64,000 bases of DNA from Flavobacterium sp. GSB-24 (GTDB lineage: Bacteria; Bacteroidota; Bacteroidia; Flavobacteriales; Flavobacteriaceae), in NCBI RefSeq assembly GCF_027924665.1, contig NZ_AP027043.1, positions 3,720,001 to 3,784,000 of the forward strand. Reading direction: 5' to 3'. Shown one piece after another: positions 25,651-34,331 of this stretch. Made by a program: the position numbers and the translations under genes. Position 1 is the first letter of the stretch. Every line of letters starts with the position of its first letter. The notes under the pieces are model-generated. The model did not search any database. It worked only from the letters and a program-made list of their open reading frames with translations, and was not told the origin of the DNA.

Positions 25651-26019
25651 ATGAAAAACTCTAAATTATTTACCCTCGTAATTACAATTGCTGTTGTATT
25701 AATGGTTTCATGTCATAGTAAAAGAAATAAACTAGTGAATTCATGGAAAGTTAGTGCTGTCGAAGCCAAAATTCCGATGACTGATTCTGCTAAAAATGTA
25801 ATTCTAACCAATGGGGAACTTACTTTTACAGAAGATGGTCATGTTACTGGATTTTTACTTCGAGAAATAACAGATGGAACTTATGCATTAACAAAAAAAG
25901 GAACTAGTCTGGTTATTAAAGATGAAGTTGGTACGCCTTATCCTTGTGTAAGCACAATTACCGACGATAAATTAATTTTAGAAGCTAAAGAAGCTAAGTT
26001 AACATTCAATAAAATTTAA
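25651..26019 (+). CDS. Lipoprotein with lipocalin-like domain
   Basis: 122 residues from the ATG at 25651. A longer frame from 25552 exists, but it lacks a signal peptide, whereas the inner start gives one ending in lipobox MVSC (Cys21). The mature part contains NSWKVSAVEAKIP, GELTFTEDGHVTGF and GTYALTKKGTSLVI, the pattern of small lipocalin-like DUFs common in Bacteroidota lipoproteins. Function unknown. A good terminator follows 28 bp downstream. Confidence 0.75.
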   Translation: MKNSKLFTLVITIAVVLMVSCHSKRNKLVNSWKVSAVEAKIPMTDSAKNVILTNGELTFTEDGHVTGFLLREITDGTYALTKKGTSLVIKDEVGTPYPCVSTITDDKLILEAKEAKLTFNKI

Positions 26020-26046
26020 ATTAAGCATTTCAGTTTATATCAATAC

Positions 26047-26082
26047 AAAAAGCCATTCTTTTTATCTGAGAATGGCTTTTTG
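26047..26082 (+). terminator. Terminator after the lipoprotein gene
   Basis: Stem AAAAAGCCATTCT / AGAATGGCTTTTT with a 9-nt loop. The T-tract and following G form the -33 element of the next promoter. Confidence 0.85.
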
Positions 26083-26110
26083 ATTTTTTGCTTTAAAATA
26101 AATATCTTTG
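26079..26110 (+). promoter_or_regulatory. Promoter of the ABC-F gene
   Basis: TTTG (26079-26082), 20 bp, TATCTTTG (26103-26110), a full match to the flavobacterial consensus. The -33 element uses the end of the preceding terminator. The predicted start near 26115-26117 leaves a leader of about 105 nt. Confidence 0.75.
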
Positions 26111-26116
26111 CATCTC

Positions 26117-26221
26117 TTTAAATAAGTACAACGTATGTGAAAAATAATTTCTTTCGAAAAGTTTAGTAAGTAACCGCATTTTGTGGTCACTTAATTTATT
26201 TATCTATAAAAGAAAGGAATT
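26117..26221 (+). promoter_or_regulatory. Candidate attenuator leader of the ABC-F gene
   Basis: The leader has an ATG-TGA start-stop at 26135-26140, and a GTG frame at 26137-26166 that overlaps it (M/V-K-N-N-F-F-R-K-V, then TAG). A hairpin follows at 26168-26194 (AAGTAACCGCA / TGTGGTCACTT; one mismatch and one G-U). Leader peptide plus hairpin is the usual layout of antibiotic-induced ABC-F genes. The function is not shown by the sequence. Confidence 0.35.
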
Positions 26222-27808
26222 ATGCTTATTCTTCAAAATATCTCATATCAGCATGAGAATAAAGACATGCTGTTTCAAAACATTAGTTTTACTCTAAACA
26301 ATCACGATAAAACCGCTTTGATCGGAAACAATGGCGTTGGAAAATCTACGTTATTAAAAATTATTGCTGGACATCTTCACCCCTTTTCAGGGCAAATTAA
26401 TCAAAATTTTAAACCTTATTTTGTTCCACAGTTATTTGGACAATTCAATGATTTGACAATTGCGGAAGCATTAAACATAAAGGATAAAATAACTTCACTT
26501 AAAGAAATACTTGAAGGTATTGTAACCGACGAAAACTTAGAGTTGTTAAATGATGACTGGACAATTGAAGAACGCTGTAATGAGGCTTTAATGTATTGGC
26601 AGCTTCAAGATTTAGACCTTGACCAGAAAATGGAAACTTTGAGCGGCGGACAGAAAACGAAAGTTTTTTTGGCTGGAATTATGATACACGAACCAGATTT
26701 GGTTTTATTAGACGAACCCAGTAATCATTTGGATTTTGCTAGTAGAAACTTACTGTATGATTTTATAAGATCTACTTCTATCACTTTACTCGTTGTAAGT
26801 CATGACAGAACATTACTGAATATTCTCAATAAAACTTTAGAAATGAGTAAAAATGGGATTTCTGTTTATGGCGGGAATTATGACTTTTACGACGAACAGA
26901 AAAAGATTGAAAATAACGCTTTAGAACAAGATGTCCAGAGCAAAGAAAAAGCACTCAAAAAAGCCAAGGAAAAAGAACGCGAAACTATTGAACGCCAAAA
27001 CAAATTAGATTCTAGGGGCAAAAAGAAACAAGAAAAATCGGGAGTTGCGAGGATTATGATGAATACGCTTCGTAACAAGGCTGAAAACAGCAGTTCGAAA
27101 TTAAAAGATGTTCATGCAGAAAAAATTGATAATATTTCTAATGACTTGCGTGAGCTTCGATCATCACTTTCGGCTATAGATCAAATGAAATTTGGTTTTA
27201 ACACTGCTGCTTTTCATAAAGGGAAAACACTTTTTAAAGCCGATGAAATCAATTACAGCTATGAAAATCAATTACTTTGGAAAGAAAATCTAAATTTTGA
27301 AATACTTTCTGGAGAGCGATTGGTACTAAAAGGTTCAAATGGCTCTGGAAAAACTACTTTAATCAAAATTATTCTTGGAGAGCTGCGCCCGAAGCTGGGA
27401 AATGTTACTTCCTTAAGTAAAAAAGCAATTTACATCGATCAGGATTATTCTCTGCTTGACAGCAATTTAAATATTTACCAGCAAGCACAGCTTTTTAATG
27501 ATTCTGGATTAGAAGAGCATGAAATTAAGATGAGATTAAATCGTTTTTTGTTCTCTCAAAATGATTGGAATAAACCATGCAGTGCTTTAAGCGGTGGCGA
27601 AAGAATGCGTCTTATGCTATGTTGTTTAACGATAAGCAATGAATCTCCTGAAATTATTATTTTGGATGAACCCACAAATAATTTAGATATTCAAAATATC
27701 GAAATTTTAACAACAGCAATTAATGAATATCAGGGAACTTTGATTGTTGTTTCACACGATCAGTTGTTTTTAAAACAAATAAATATCGAAAAAGAAATTT
27801 GGCTTTAA
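26222..27808 (+). CDS. ABC-F family ATPase (ribosome-associated)
   Basis: 528 residues, two ABC domains and no membrane part. First: Walker A GNNGVGKST at about 35-43, signature LSGGQ near 140, then LLDEPSNHLD. Linker: a charged P-site-interaction segment with coiled coil (about 230-300). Second: GSNGSGKTT near 370, LSGGERMR near 456, LDEPTNNLD. ABC-F proteins bind the ribosomal E site and either protect against antibiotics or aid translation. The antibiotic-resistance or housekeeping class cannot be told by eye. The long leader with a possible attenuator favours an inducible gene. Confidence 0.93.
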   Translation: MLILQNISYQHENKDMLFQNISFTLNNHDKTALIGNNGVGKSTLLKIIAGHLHPFSGQINQNFKPYFVPQLFGQFNDLTIAEALNIKDKITSLKEILEGIVTDENLELLNDDWTIEERCNEALMYWQLQDLDLDQKMETLSGGQKTKVFLAGIMIHEPDLVLLDEPSNHLDFASRNLLYDFIRSTSITLLVVSHDRTLLNILNKTLEMSKNGISVYGGNYDFYDEQKKIENNALEQDVQSKEKALKKAKEKERETIERQNKLDSRGKKKQEKSGVARIMMNTLRNKAENSSSKLKDVHAEKIDNISNDLRELRSSLSAIDQMKFGFNTAAFHKGKTLFKADEINYSYENQLLWKENLNFEILSGERLVLKGSNGSGKTTLIKIILGELRPKLGNVTSLSKKAIYIDQDYSLLDSNLNIYQQAQLFNDSGLEEHEIKMRLNRFLFSQNDWNKPCSALSGGERMRLMLCCLTISNESPEIIILDEPTNNLDIQNIEILTTAINEYQGTLIVVSHDQLFLKQINIEKEIWL

Positions 27809-28029
27809 ATAAGCAGCATTACAAATATTTTGGCGCTGCTCATTGTTTATTGAATCAATTAGTGATAACTGTCTTTTGTTATCACTAAAACTTTTGCTTT
27901 TATATTTATCTGATAAACAAAACATTATTTAAAATTCGTAAATTGCATCGAAAGATTTTCTTTACAGAAATAGTTTTGGCTATCAAGCAATTTATATATA
28001 AATCAAGTTTAATTGAATGGTAAAAAATT

Positions 28030-29079
28030 ATGAAATCAAGAAACAGAATTTTGGCGCTTTTACTTACTTTTTGTTTTATAAGTGAAACTGTACTTCCTTG
28101 TACAAGAGTTGTATACGAAGGCATAAATGGTACAATAATAACTGCAAGATCAATGGACTGGAAAGGAGAAATTCCAGCAAATTTGTGGATTTTCCCACGT
28201 GGTATTGACCGATCGGGAGAAGCCGGCACTAGTTCGGTAAAATGGAAATCTAAGTATGGAAGTGTAATTACGAGCTCTTGGGATATTGCATCTTCAGACG
28301 GAATGAACGAAAAAGGACTTGTGGGCAATCTTTTATGGCTGGTTGAATCTCAATATCCTAAGTTTGAAAAAAACGGAAAAGTAAAAGGTCTGGCCGTTTC
28401 TTTATGGCTGCAATATGTTTTGGATAATTTCTCGACCGTTTCTGAGGCTGTAAATGCATTAGCAAAAAATGAATTCGTAATTGTGTCATCGCATATTCCC
28501 GGAACAGACATTTTTGCTACAGTTCATTTATCTATTTCTGATGCTACCGGTGATAATGCTATTTTCGAATATATAAATGGAAAATTGGTAATTCATCATG
28601 ATAGAAAATATGTTACAATGACTAATTCTCCAATTTTTGACGAACAGCTGGCTATAAATACTTATTGGAAAAGTATTCCCGGAACAGTTATGCTTCCAGG
28701 AACGAATAGAGCTGCCGATCGTTTTGTGAGAGCTTCATATTATATTGATGCAATTCCGAAAACGGATGACACCAGAAGAGCTTTGGCAAGTGTATTCGGT
28801 GTGATTCGAAATTGTTCTGTTCCTTTAGGAATTGCTTCAGAAACAGAGCCTAACATCTCCTCTACTCGCTGGAGAACTGTTGCAGATCAAAAAAATCTCG
28901 TTTATTATTTTGATAATGTTTTAAACCCGAATGTAATTTGGGTTGAATTCAATAAAATAGATTTTAGCGAAAAGGGAAAGATTAAAAAACTCAGCTTAGC
29001 CAATAATGAAAACTATTCTGGTGAATCTTTATTGAATTTTAAAGAAACGAAACCGTTTCAATTTGCGGGATTGGATTAG
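28030..29079 (+). CDS. Secreted linear amide C-N hydrolase (choloylglycine hydrolase family)
   Basis: 349-residue N-terminal-nucleophile hydrolase. The signal peptide (residues 1-23) is followed directly by Cys24 in LPCTRVVYEG. After cleavage this cysteine becomes the N-terminal nucleophile. Other family residues visible: ARSMDW with the Arg/Asp pair near 37-42, TNSP near 199-202 and the RAADRF segment. Members cleave bile-acid conjugates, penicillin V or N-acyl homoserine lactones. In a free-living flavobacterium, N-acyl lipid or signal hydrolysis is more likely than bile acids. It acts in the periplasm. The gene stands alone. Confidence 0.9.
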   Translation: MKSRNRILALLLTFCFISETVLPCTRVVYEGINGTIITARSMDWKGEIPANLWIFPRGIDRSGEAGTSSVKWKSKYGSVITSSWDIASSDGMNEKGLVGNLLWLVESQYPKFEKNGKVKGLAVSLWLQYVLDNFSTVSEAVNALAKNEFVIVSSHIPGTDIFATVHLSISDATGDNAIFEYINGKLVIHHDRKYVTMTNSPIFDEQLAINTYWKSIPGTVMLPGTNRAADRFVRASYYIDAIPKTDDTRRALASVFGVIRNCSVPLGIASETEPNISSTRWRTVADQKNLVYYFDNVLNPNVIWVEFNKIDFSEKGKIKKLSLANNENYSGESLLNFKETKPFQFAGLD

Positions 29080-29186
29080 ATAAAATTAAAAAATTGAATG
29101 CTTTTGGTGTTTTTTTAGGTTTTATAATTAAAATCATACAAAATTGTTATATTTGATTAACTAATCCTAAACAAATTCCTAAAACC

Positions 29187-30551
29187 ATGAAACAATTTTA
29201 CAGTAAAGTATTGTTGAGTATTTTTTCCGTCATATTTCTTTTTAGCTGCCAGAACGATGATGCAGATTCTCCTGTTCAGCAGGCAAAGGTTTTATTCTCA
29301 GTAAATTATGGAAGTTCTCATACCGGAGACATAAAGGGATACCTTGCCGCATATACTCCAGAAGGTGAGCTATTAAATTATGGCAGTTTGGGAGATTCTT
29401 TAAAATGGGATTTGAAAGCAAAATACAATGGTGACAAAATAGATATTTTATATTTTGAAGTGGTGAATGGAATGCAAGTTCAGCATATCAAAAATATTAG
29501 TGTTGGACAAACTTTTACCAATTTGCGAAATATTTTCCTTTATCAGGAAACAGATCGTAAAACCTTTAAATTTAAAGTTGAAGATTTTGGTAAAAGAGAA
29601 GGAAATGGTAATGTAGAAAACGGATTTTCGAGCACAGCATATTTAATTCATAGCGGTTATGCAACTTTTAATCCTTTAACTTGGAGTAAAATTGAAAACG
29701 GATATTCTTATGCTGATATCACTTTTACTAAAGGGAATGATATAGAAGAAAAGGAATATGGAGCTGAGCTGCTTCTTTTTGAAAAAAACACTAATAAACC
29801 TTACGTCAAATATTTAGATTTAAAAAGGCTTACTCAAAACTACACAAGCAATGATGTAATTACATTAAATAAAAGTGATTTCAGTCCCGCAGAAATTAAA
29901 ACTGTACAGGTAGACGCTAACAACGTTCCGTATGAAAACATGTTTTTGTATACCTATAATATACAAGCAGACAGAAGAAATATTATAAGATCATTTAATC
30001 ATATAATTGAGGGTAATAAAATTTGGTATGTGAGCAGTAACGACGAAATACCAATTAATTACTGGCGATTAGTATATTCTGCTAAAACTGGAAACACTTC
30101 TTACGTTGCAGAAAGTAATAAAAAAGAAGTACCGTCACTTGTAAACGTAAAAGAACTTTCTGGGCATAGTATAACCAAAAATGGAGATAAATTTTCTTTT
30201 AAACATGGCGCTGTTTTTCCAGATAAAAAACTTTTAAGGACTTTCGTTTCCTTTTATAAATATAGATATTCAGCGAATAGTATAACTTATATTTGGAATT
30301 TTGACAGTACAGAAAGTACAGGAACTTTAAATTTAAAACCTTTTAAATTTCCAGCTGGCTTATTAGATAAATTTCCAAATATCAAACAAACGGATCAAAG
30401 AGAATGGGAAACTGGAGATTATGGCCAAGTCTACGATACAAGATCTTCTACCAATGTAATGTTAAACTATTTAAATGATATTTTGTTGTGGAAAACAAAT
30501 GTATATACTGTAAATGATTATACATTTGAAACATATTCGATTAAGCTTTAA
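29187..30551 (+). CDS. Lipoprotein of unknown function
   Basis: 454 residues. Signal peptide with lipobox LFSC, Cys21 lipidated, followed by an Asp-rich linker (QNDDADSP). The rest is a beta-rich protein without recognised catalytic motifs. The first 120 residues (VNYGSSHTGDIKGYLAAYTPEG) look like a beta-sandwich carboxypeptidase-regulatory-like unit. It probably sits on the outer membrane. The -7-like TATATTTG lies at 29148-29155, 32 bp before the start, with no clear -33. A terminator follows. Confidence 0.7.
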   Translation: MKQFYSKVLLSIFSVIFLFSCQNDDADSPVQQAKVLFSVNYGSSHTGDIKGYLAAYTPEGELLNYGSLGDSLKWDLKAKYNGDKIDILYFEVVNGMQVQHIKNISVGQTFTNLRNIFLYQETDRKTFKFKVEDFGKREGNGNVENGFSSTAYLIHSGYATFNPLTWSKIENGYSYADITFTKGNDIEEKEYGAELLLFEKNTNKPYVKYLDLKRLTQNYTSNDVITLNKSDFSPAEIKTVQVDANNVPYENMFLYTYNIQADRRNIIRSFNHIIEGNKIWYVSSNDEIPINYWRLVYSAKTGNTSYVAESNKKEVPSLVNVKELSGHSITKNGDKFSFKHGAVFPDKKLLRTFVSFYKYRYSANSITYIWNFDSTESTGTLNLKPFKFPAGLLDKFPNIKQTDQREWETGDYGQVYDTRSSTNVMLNYLNDILLWKTNVYTVNDYTFETYSIKL

Positions 30552-30571
30552 GTTATTACAAAACATACAGT

Positions 30572-30607
30572 AAAACCTTCAAATTATATAGTTTGAAGGT
30601 TTTTTTA
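30572..30607 (+). terminator. Terminator after the lipoprotein gene at 29187
   Basis: Stem AAAACCTTCAAA / TTTGAAGGTTTT with loop TTATATAG and a T7 tract. Confidence 0.85.
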
Positions 30608-30629
30608 TTTAAAAAAAGTAAAAAAAATA

Positions 30630-30674
30630 TTGCGCAGTCAAATGACTTCACTATATTTGCAGTCAAATAACTGC
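30630..30674 (+). promoter_or_regulatory. Promoter of the ArsR operon with two operator copies
   Basis: TTG (30630-30632), 19 bp, TATATTTG (30652-30659), a full consensus promoter. Two direct copies of CAGTCAAATRACT lie at 30635-30647 and 30660-30672, 25 bp apart. The first contains a perfect palindrome AGTCA-AA-TGACT, and the second GCAGT-CAAATA-ACTGC. One is between the -33 and -7 elements and the other covers the start of transcription, so a bound ArsR would block RNA polymerase. Confidence 0.75.
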
Positions 30675-30677
30675 ATA

Positions 30678-30995
30678 ATGGAAATTAGAAGAGATGTTTT
30701 TCAAGCAATAGCCGATCCTACCCGAAGAGCTATTTTAGGTTTAGTAGCCATACAAGCAATGACACCTGGCGCAATTGCTGATAATTTTGATTCGTCTAGA
30801 CAGACCATTTCAAAACATATTAAAATTTTGAATGAATGTGAATTACTACACCAAATACAGAATGGAAGAGAAATTTATTATCATTTAAATCCTCAAAAAA
30901 TGAAAGAAATTGACAACTTCATCGAGCCATTCAGACAAATGTGGGATGATCGTTTCAATAAATTAGAATCAATCATGAAAAATCATAAAAAGTAA
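30678..30995 (+). CDS. ArsR/SdpR-type transcription repressor
   Basis: 105 residues from the ATG at 30678; a longer frame to 30630 would run through the promoter and is rejected. Winged helix: [16 protein letters not shown] near the N-terminus and [22 protein letters not shown] as the recognition helix region (30-51), then the wing [10 protein letters not shown]. There is no metal-binding ELCVCD motif, so it is of the SdpR/YczG-like group usually paired with SRPBCC proteins. It probably represses its own operon through the two operator copies. It leads a tight operon with 4-5 bp gaps. Confidence 0.9.
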   Translation: MEIRRDVFQAIADPTRRAILGLVAIQAMTPGAIADNFDSSRQTISKHIKILNECELLHQIQNGREIYYHLNPQKMKEIDNFIEPFRQMWDDRFNKLESIMKNHKK

Positions 30996-30999
30996 AAAC

Positions 31000-31467
31000 A
31001 TGGAAAGAAAGACAAAAATAACGGCAGAAGATGGTAAGCAAGATCTCATTATCACTAGAGAATTTGATCTGCCATTAGAATTATTGTTTAAAGCGCATGT
31101 TGATCCAGAAATTGTTTCGCAATGGATGGGAACAAAAGTTTTAAAATTGGAAAGCAAAAAACACGGAGGATGGCATTTTGAAACTAGCGATCCCAGCGGA
31201 AATGTGGTGTTTAGTGCCAATGGCGTAATTCATGATTTTGTACTAAATGAAAGAATTACAAGAACATTTGAAATGGATAATGCAAATTTTGCGCCTCAAT
31301 TAGAGTTTCTTGAATTTGAAAAACTAACAGATGAAACTAGTAAATTAACCATGCAGATTATTTACAAATCTATTGAGCATAGAGAACACCAATTAAAATT
31401 ACCTTTTGCTCAAGGTTTAAATATGGCACATAATAGATTAGAAGAAATTGTAACGAAACTAAAATAA
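31000..31467 (+). CDS. SRPBCC (AHSA1-like) domain protein
   Basis: 155 residues with the START-like ligand-binding fold: opening DLIITREFDLPLELLFKAHVDPE (about 15-37), then SQWMG, and ending EQGLNMAH-type helix GLNMAHNRLEEIV. Homologues are regularly paired with ArsR-type repressors and may bind a small hydrophobic ligand or assist Hsp90-like functions. The true role is unknown. It is 4 bp after arsR and 5 bp before the DoxX gene. Confidence 0.85.
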   Translation: MERKTKITAEDGKQDLIITREFDLPLELLFKAHVDPEIVSQWMGTKVLKLESKKHGGWHFETSDPSGNVVFSANGVIHDFVLNERITRTFEMDNANFAPQLEFLEFEKLTDETSKLTMQIIYKSIEHREHQLKLPFAQGLNMAHNRLEEIVTKLK

Positions 31468-31472
31468 GTATT

Positions 31473-31859
31473 ATGACTAAAAGAAATAAAATTATTTACT
31501 GGATTGCTACGCTTTGGCTGGCACTAGGAATGGCTTCGACTGGAATTGTACAATTAATCCAGAATAAAGAAGAAACAGAAATGATGAAACATTTAGGTTA
31601 TCCGCTTTATTTTTTAACTCTTTTAGGAGTTTGGAAATTACTAGGTGTTATTGCTATACTTATTCCTAAATTTGGTTTATTAAAAGAATGGGCGTATGCT
31701 GGTTTCTTCTTTGCAATGTCTGGAGCAGTAGTTTCTCATTTAGCTTGTGGAGATGGTGCAAAAGAACTTTTTGGACCATTCCTATTAATTGTTTTGACTA
31801 TTTTTTCGTGGTATTACAGACCAGCGGAAAGAAAGTGTTTTAGTGAATTAAAAAGTTAA
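31473..31859 (+). CDS. DoxX-like membrane protein
   Basis: 128 residues, four predicted membrane helices. Core pattern: KIIYWIATLWLALGMASTG, then LGYPLYFLTLLGVWKLLGVIAIL, typical of the DoxX/DUF417 superfamily. It lies third in the ArsR-SRPBCC-DoxX-DUF4256 operon, 5 bp after the SRPBCC gene. DoxX proteins are linked to quinone redox or thiol stress in other bacteria; nothing here fixes a function. It sits in the inner membrane. Confidence 0.85.
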   Translation: MTKRNKIIYWIATLWLALGMASTGIVQLIQNKEETEMMKHLGYPLYFLTLLGVWKLLGVIAILIPKFGLLKEWAYAGFFFAMSGAVVSHLACGDGAKELFGPFLLIVLTIFSWYYRPAERKCFSELKS

Positions 31860-31863
31860 TCAA

Positions 31864-32421
31864 ATGAAAAAAGTATTGACAACCAACGAACAGGATGAGA
31901 TTTTAAGTACGCTTGAAAAACGTTTTGAGCAAAATAAAAACCGTCATAAAGATTTAGATTGGACAAAAATTGAAGCCAAACTAAAAGCTAATCCTGAAAA
32001 ATTATGGTCGCTTGAAGAAATGGAAAAAACGGAAGGCGAACCAGATGTTATTGGCTATGATAAAAAAACAGACCAATACCTTTTTGCTGACTGCTCTGCA
32101 GAAAGTCCAAAAGGACGAAGAAGTATCTGCTACGATCATGAAGCGCTTGAAAAAAGAAAAGAGCACAAACCTGCTGACAGCGCTGTAAATATGGCCGAAG
32201 GAATGGGAATTGAAATTCTGAACGAAGAACAATATAAAGAATTACAAAAGCTGGGAAAGTTTGACACCAAAACATCAAGCTGGATTTTGACTCCACCAGA
32301 AATAAGAAAATTAGGCGGTGCAATTTTCTCTGATTTTAGATACAATACCGTTTTTGTATATCATAACGGTGCAGAATCTTATTATGCTGCAAGAGGTTTT
32401 CGCGGTTTACTAAGAGTTTAG
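31864..32421 (+). CDS. DUF4256 family protein
   Basis: 185 residues, soluble. Matches the DUF4256 pattern: LSTLEKRFEQNKNRH, LWSLEEMEKTEGEPDVIGYDKKTDQYLFADCSAESPKGRRS (split over residues 57-90), and the ending FVYHNGAESYYAARGFRG. Function unknown; the fold is often found in stress-linked operons with ArsR/SRPBCC genes, as here. It is 4 bp after DoxX and followed by a terminator, so it closes the operon. Confidence 0.85.
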   Translation: MKKVLTTNEQDEILSTLEKRFEQNKNRHKDLDWTKIEAKLKANPEKLWSLEEMEKTEGEPDVIGYDKKTDQYLFADCSAESPKGRRSICYDHEALEKRKEHKPADSAVNMAEGMGIEILNEEQYKELQKLGKFDTKTSSWILTPPEIRKLGGAIFSDFRYNTVFVYHNGAESYYAARGFRGLLRV

Positions 32422-32428
32422 AAAGATT

Positions 32429-32465
32429 AAAACCTTCAAATAATTCATTTGGAGGTTTTGTTTTT
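32429..32465. terminator. Terminator between the ArsR operon and the DUF2200 gene
   Basis: Stem AAAACCTTCAAAT / ATTTGGAGGTTTT with loop AATTC and T-tract; the gene on the other strand is convergent. Confidence 0.75.
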
Positions 32466-32814
32466 ACTCTCTTAAAATCTTTTCCATCTTTTTTCCTTTT
32501 GCCAATTCGTCTATTAATTTATCTAAATAACGAACTTTCTGCATTAGCGGATCTTCAATTTCTTCCACACGATAACCACATATTAAACCAGTAATTTTGG
32601 ATACATTCGGATTCAATTTTGGAGCTTCTGCAAAGAAGGTTTCAAAGTCTGCCTTTTTCTCAATCTGAGCTTTAAGTTGTTCGTCGCTATATCCTGTTAA
32701 CCATTTTGTTATTGTATCTACTTCTTCTTTAGTTCTTCCTTTCTTTTCTGCCTTTTGAATATATAAAGGATAAACGCTTGAAAATAGTAATTTATATACT
32801 CTTTCGTTTTTCAT
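32464..32814 (-). CDS. DUF2200 family protein
   Basis: 116 residues. Near-canonical DUF2200: opening [29 protein letters not shown], then [41 protein letters not shown] (split). Small helical cytoplasmic protein. Function unknown. It is convergent with the DUF4256 operon. Confidence 0.88.
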   Translation of the reverse strand: MKNERVYKLLFSSVYPLYIQKAEKKGRTKEEVDTITKWLTGYSDEQLKAQIEKKADFETFFAEAPKLNPNVSKITGLICGYRVEEIEDPLMQKVRYLDKLIDELAKGKKMEKILRE

Positions 32815-32946
32815 TTCACGCTTTTTAGATAATTTAGGTTTTAAGGTAAAGATAATTCAAAACTAAAAAAACTCCAATACAAGAATTATTTATACCTTAG
32901 ATTTGTTTTATTAATGTCAATTTTTGCTAACTAAAAAACTATTTAT

Positions 32947-33354
32947 ATGGAAAACCAAAACCATTCAAACGACAACACGCCAAAAGTGACAGGAATTGGC
33001 GGTATTTTCTTTTTTCTAGACAATCCAAAGGAAACTAAAGATTGGTACGCCAAAAATTTAGGATTAGAAATTAATGATTGGGGTTCAGCAAGTTTTGAAT
33101 CGAGAAATCTTGATAATCCAGAGCAAATTGAATCGACTCAATGGTGTCCTTTTAAGAAAGGAGATGAATATTTTTCTCCGTCTAAAAAAGACTTTATGGT
33201 TAATTACCGTGTTCAAAATATTGAAGGCCTTTTAGAAAAACTCAAACAAAATGGAGTAACAATCTTAGATGATATTGAAACTTACGATTATGGAAAATTT
33301 GTACACATAATGGATACTGAAGGCAATAAAATTGAGCTTTGGGAACCGATTTAA
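32947..33354 (+). CDS. VOC (glyoxalase/bleomycin-resistance-like) protein
   Basis: 135 residues with two beta-alpha modules: GIGGIFFFLDNPKETKDWYAKNLG (about 16-39), then YRVQNIEGLLEKLKQNGV, ending MDTEGNKIELWEPI, the last strand with the conserved Glu. Likely dimeric and possibly metal-binding. Substrate unknown. Monocistronic, with a terminator hairpin after it. Confidence 0.85.
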   Translation: MENQNHSNDNTPKVTGIGGIFFFLDNPKETKDWYAKNLGLEINDWGSASFESRNLDNPEQIESTQWCPFKKGDEYFSPSKKDFMVNYRVQNIEGLLEKLKQNGVTILDDIETYDYGKFVHIMDTEGNKIELWEPI

Positions 33355-33432
33355 TTTTTAATTGTTAATGGTTGATGGTTAATGGTTGATCTTGAGATAT
33401 AAAAAAACTCCATTATTTCTAATGGAGTTTTT
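33355..33432. terminator. Period-7 TTAATGG/TTGATGG repeat followed by bidirectional terminator
   Basis: 33365-33391 holds TTAATGG, TTGATGG, TTAATGG, TTGATCT in tandem. At 33401-33432 the hairpin AAAAAACTCCATTA / TAATGGAGTTTTTT, loop TTTC, ends the VOC and map genes in both directions. Confidence 0.75.
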
Positions 33433-33448
33433 TAGTTTTATGTTTGGG

Positions 33449-34213
33449 TTAATTCCAGATTTCATTCATTTCGGTTAAAATGATTGGTTTGCCTTCTGTT
33501 ACTACAATTGTATGTTCGTGTTGTGCCATAAAACCGCCTTTATTTCCTACCATTGTCCAACCGTCTTGCAAAGTCTCCGCATAAGTTGACGTTGTTGAAA
33601 TAAACGTTTCTATGGCAACTACAGAATTCTTTTTAAATCTCGTGACATTAAAACGATCTCTATAATTGGCTATTTCGTGCGGTGCTTCGTGAAGGCTTCG
33701 CCCTACTCCATGCCCAGTAAGGTTTTTTATAACTTTGTATCCTCTTTTTTTAGCTTCAGTTTCTATTAAAAAACCAATATCAGAAATACGAACGCCGCCT
33801 TTTATATTATGAATGGCTTTGTGCAGGATTTGTCTCGAAGCTTCAACCAATTTTTGATGTTCGTTTACATCAGAACCAATTACAAAGGAGCCGCCGTTGT
33901 CTGACCAGAAACCGTCTAATTCTGCAGAAACATCAATATTAATCAAATCACCTTCTTTTAAAATTCTAGTTTCAGATGGAATGCCGTGACAAAACTCATT
34001 ATCAACACTAATGCAAGTCCATCCAGGAAAACCGTAAGTCAAATAAGGTGCAGATTTAGCGCCGAGATCATTTAGAATTTGTCCGCCATAATCATCCAAT
34101 TCTTTGGTTGACATGCCTGGTTTGGCAAATTTTCTCATTTCTTTTAAAGTGAGTGCAACTGCTTCACTCGCTTTTTTCATTCCTGCTAATTCTGCTTCTG
34201 TTGTAATTGACAT
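33449..34213 (-). CDS. map: Methionine aminopeptidase, type I
   Basis: 254 residues. Removes N-terminal methionine from nascent proteins in the cytoplasm. All five metal ligands are visible and spaced as in E. coli: D94 and D105 (IDVSAELDGFWSDNGG), H168 (TGHGVG), E202 (AIETF) and E233 (QHEHT). The catalytic His of CHGIP is at residue 76. The gene stands alone here and not in the ribosomal cluster, so it may be a second copy; the window cannot show that. It has no N-terminal zinc finger extension. Confidence 0.93.
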   Translation of the reverse strand: MSITTEAELAGMKKASEAVALTLKEMRKFAKPGMSTKELDDYGGQILNDLGAKSAPYLTYGFPGWTCISVDNEFCHGIPSETRILKEGDLINIDVSAELDGFWSDNGGSFVIGSDVNEHQKLVEASRQILHKAIHNIKGGVRISDIGFLIETEAKKRGYKVIKNLTGHGVGRSLHEAPHEIANYRDRFNVTRFKKNSVVAIETFISTTSTYAETLQDGWTMVGNKGGFMAQHEHTIVVTEGKPIILTEMNEIWN

Positions 34214-34331
34214 AATTTGTTTTCTTTAGAATTAAATCTGAATCAAAATTACCACTTTTTATTTTTTTTAAGATGATTATTAAATTAAAAACCTCCAAAA
34301 TCAAAGACTTTAGAGTTTTAAATAGTTTTTA

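Noticed and set aside
30630..30677. Longer ArsR start at 30630
   Set aside because: These codons overlap the -33 and -7 elements and both operator copies. The ATG at 30678 lies about 12 nt after the predicted start of transcription.
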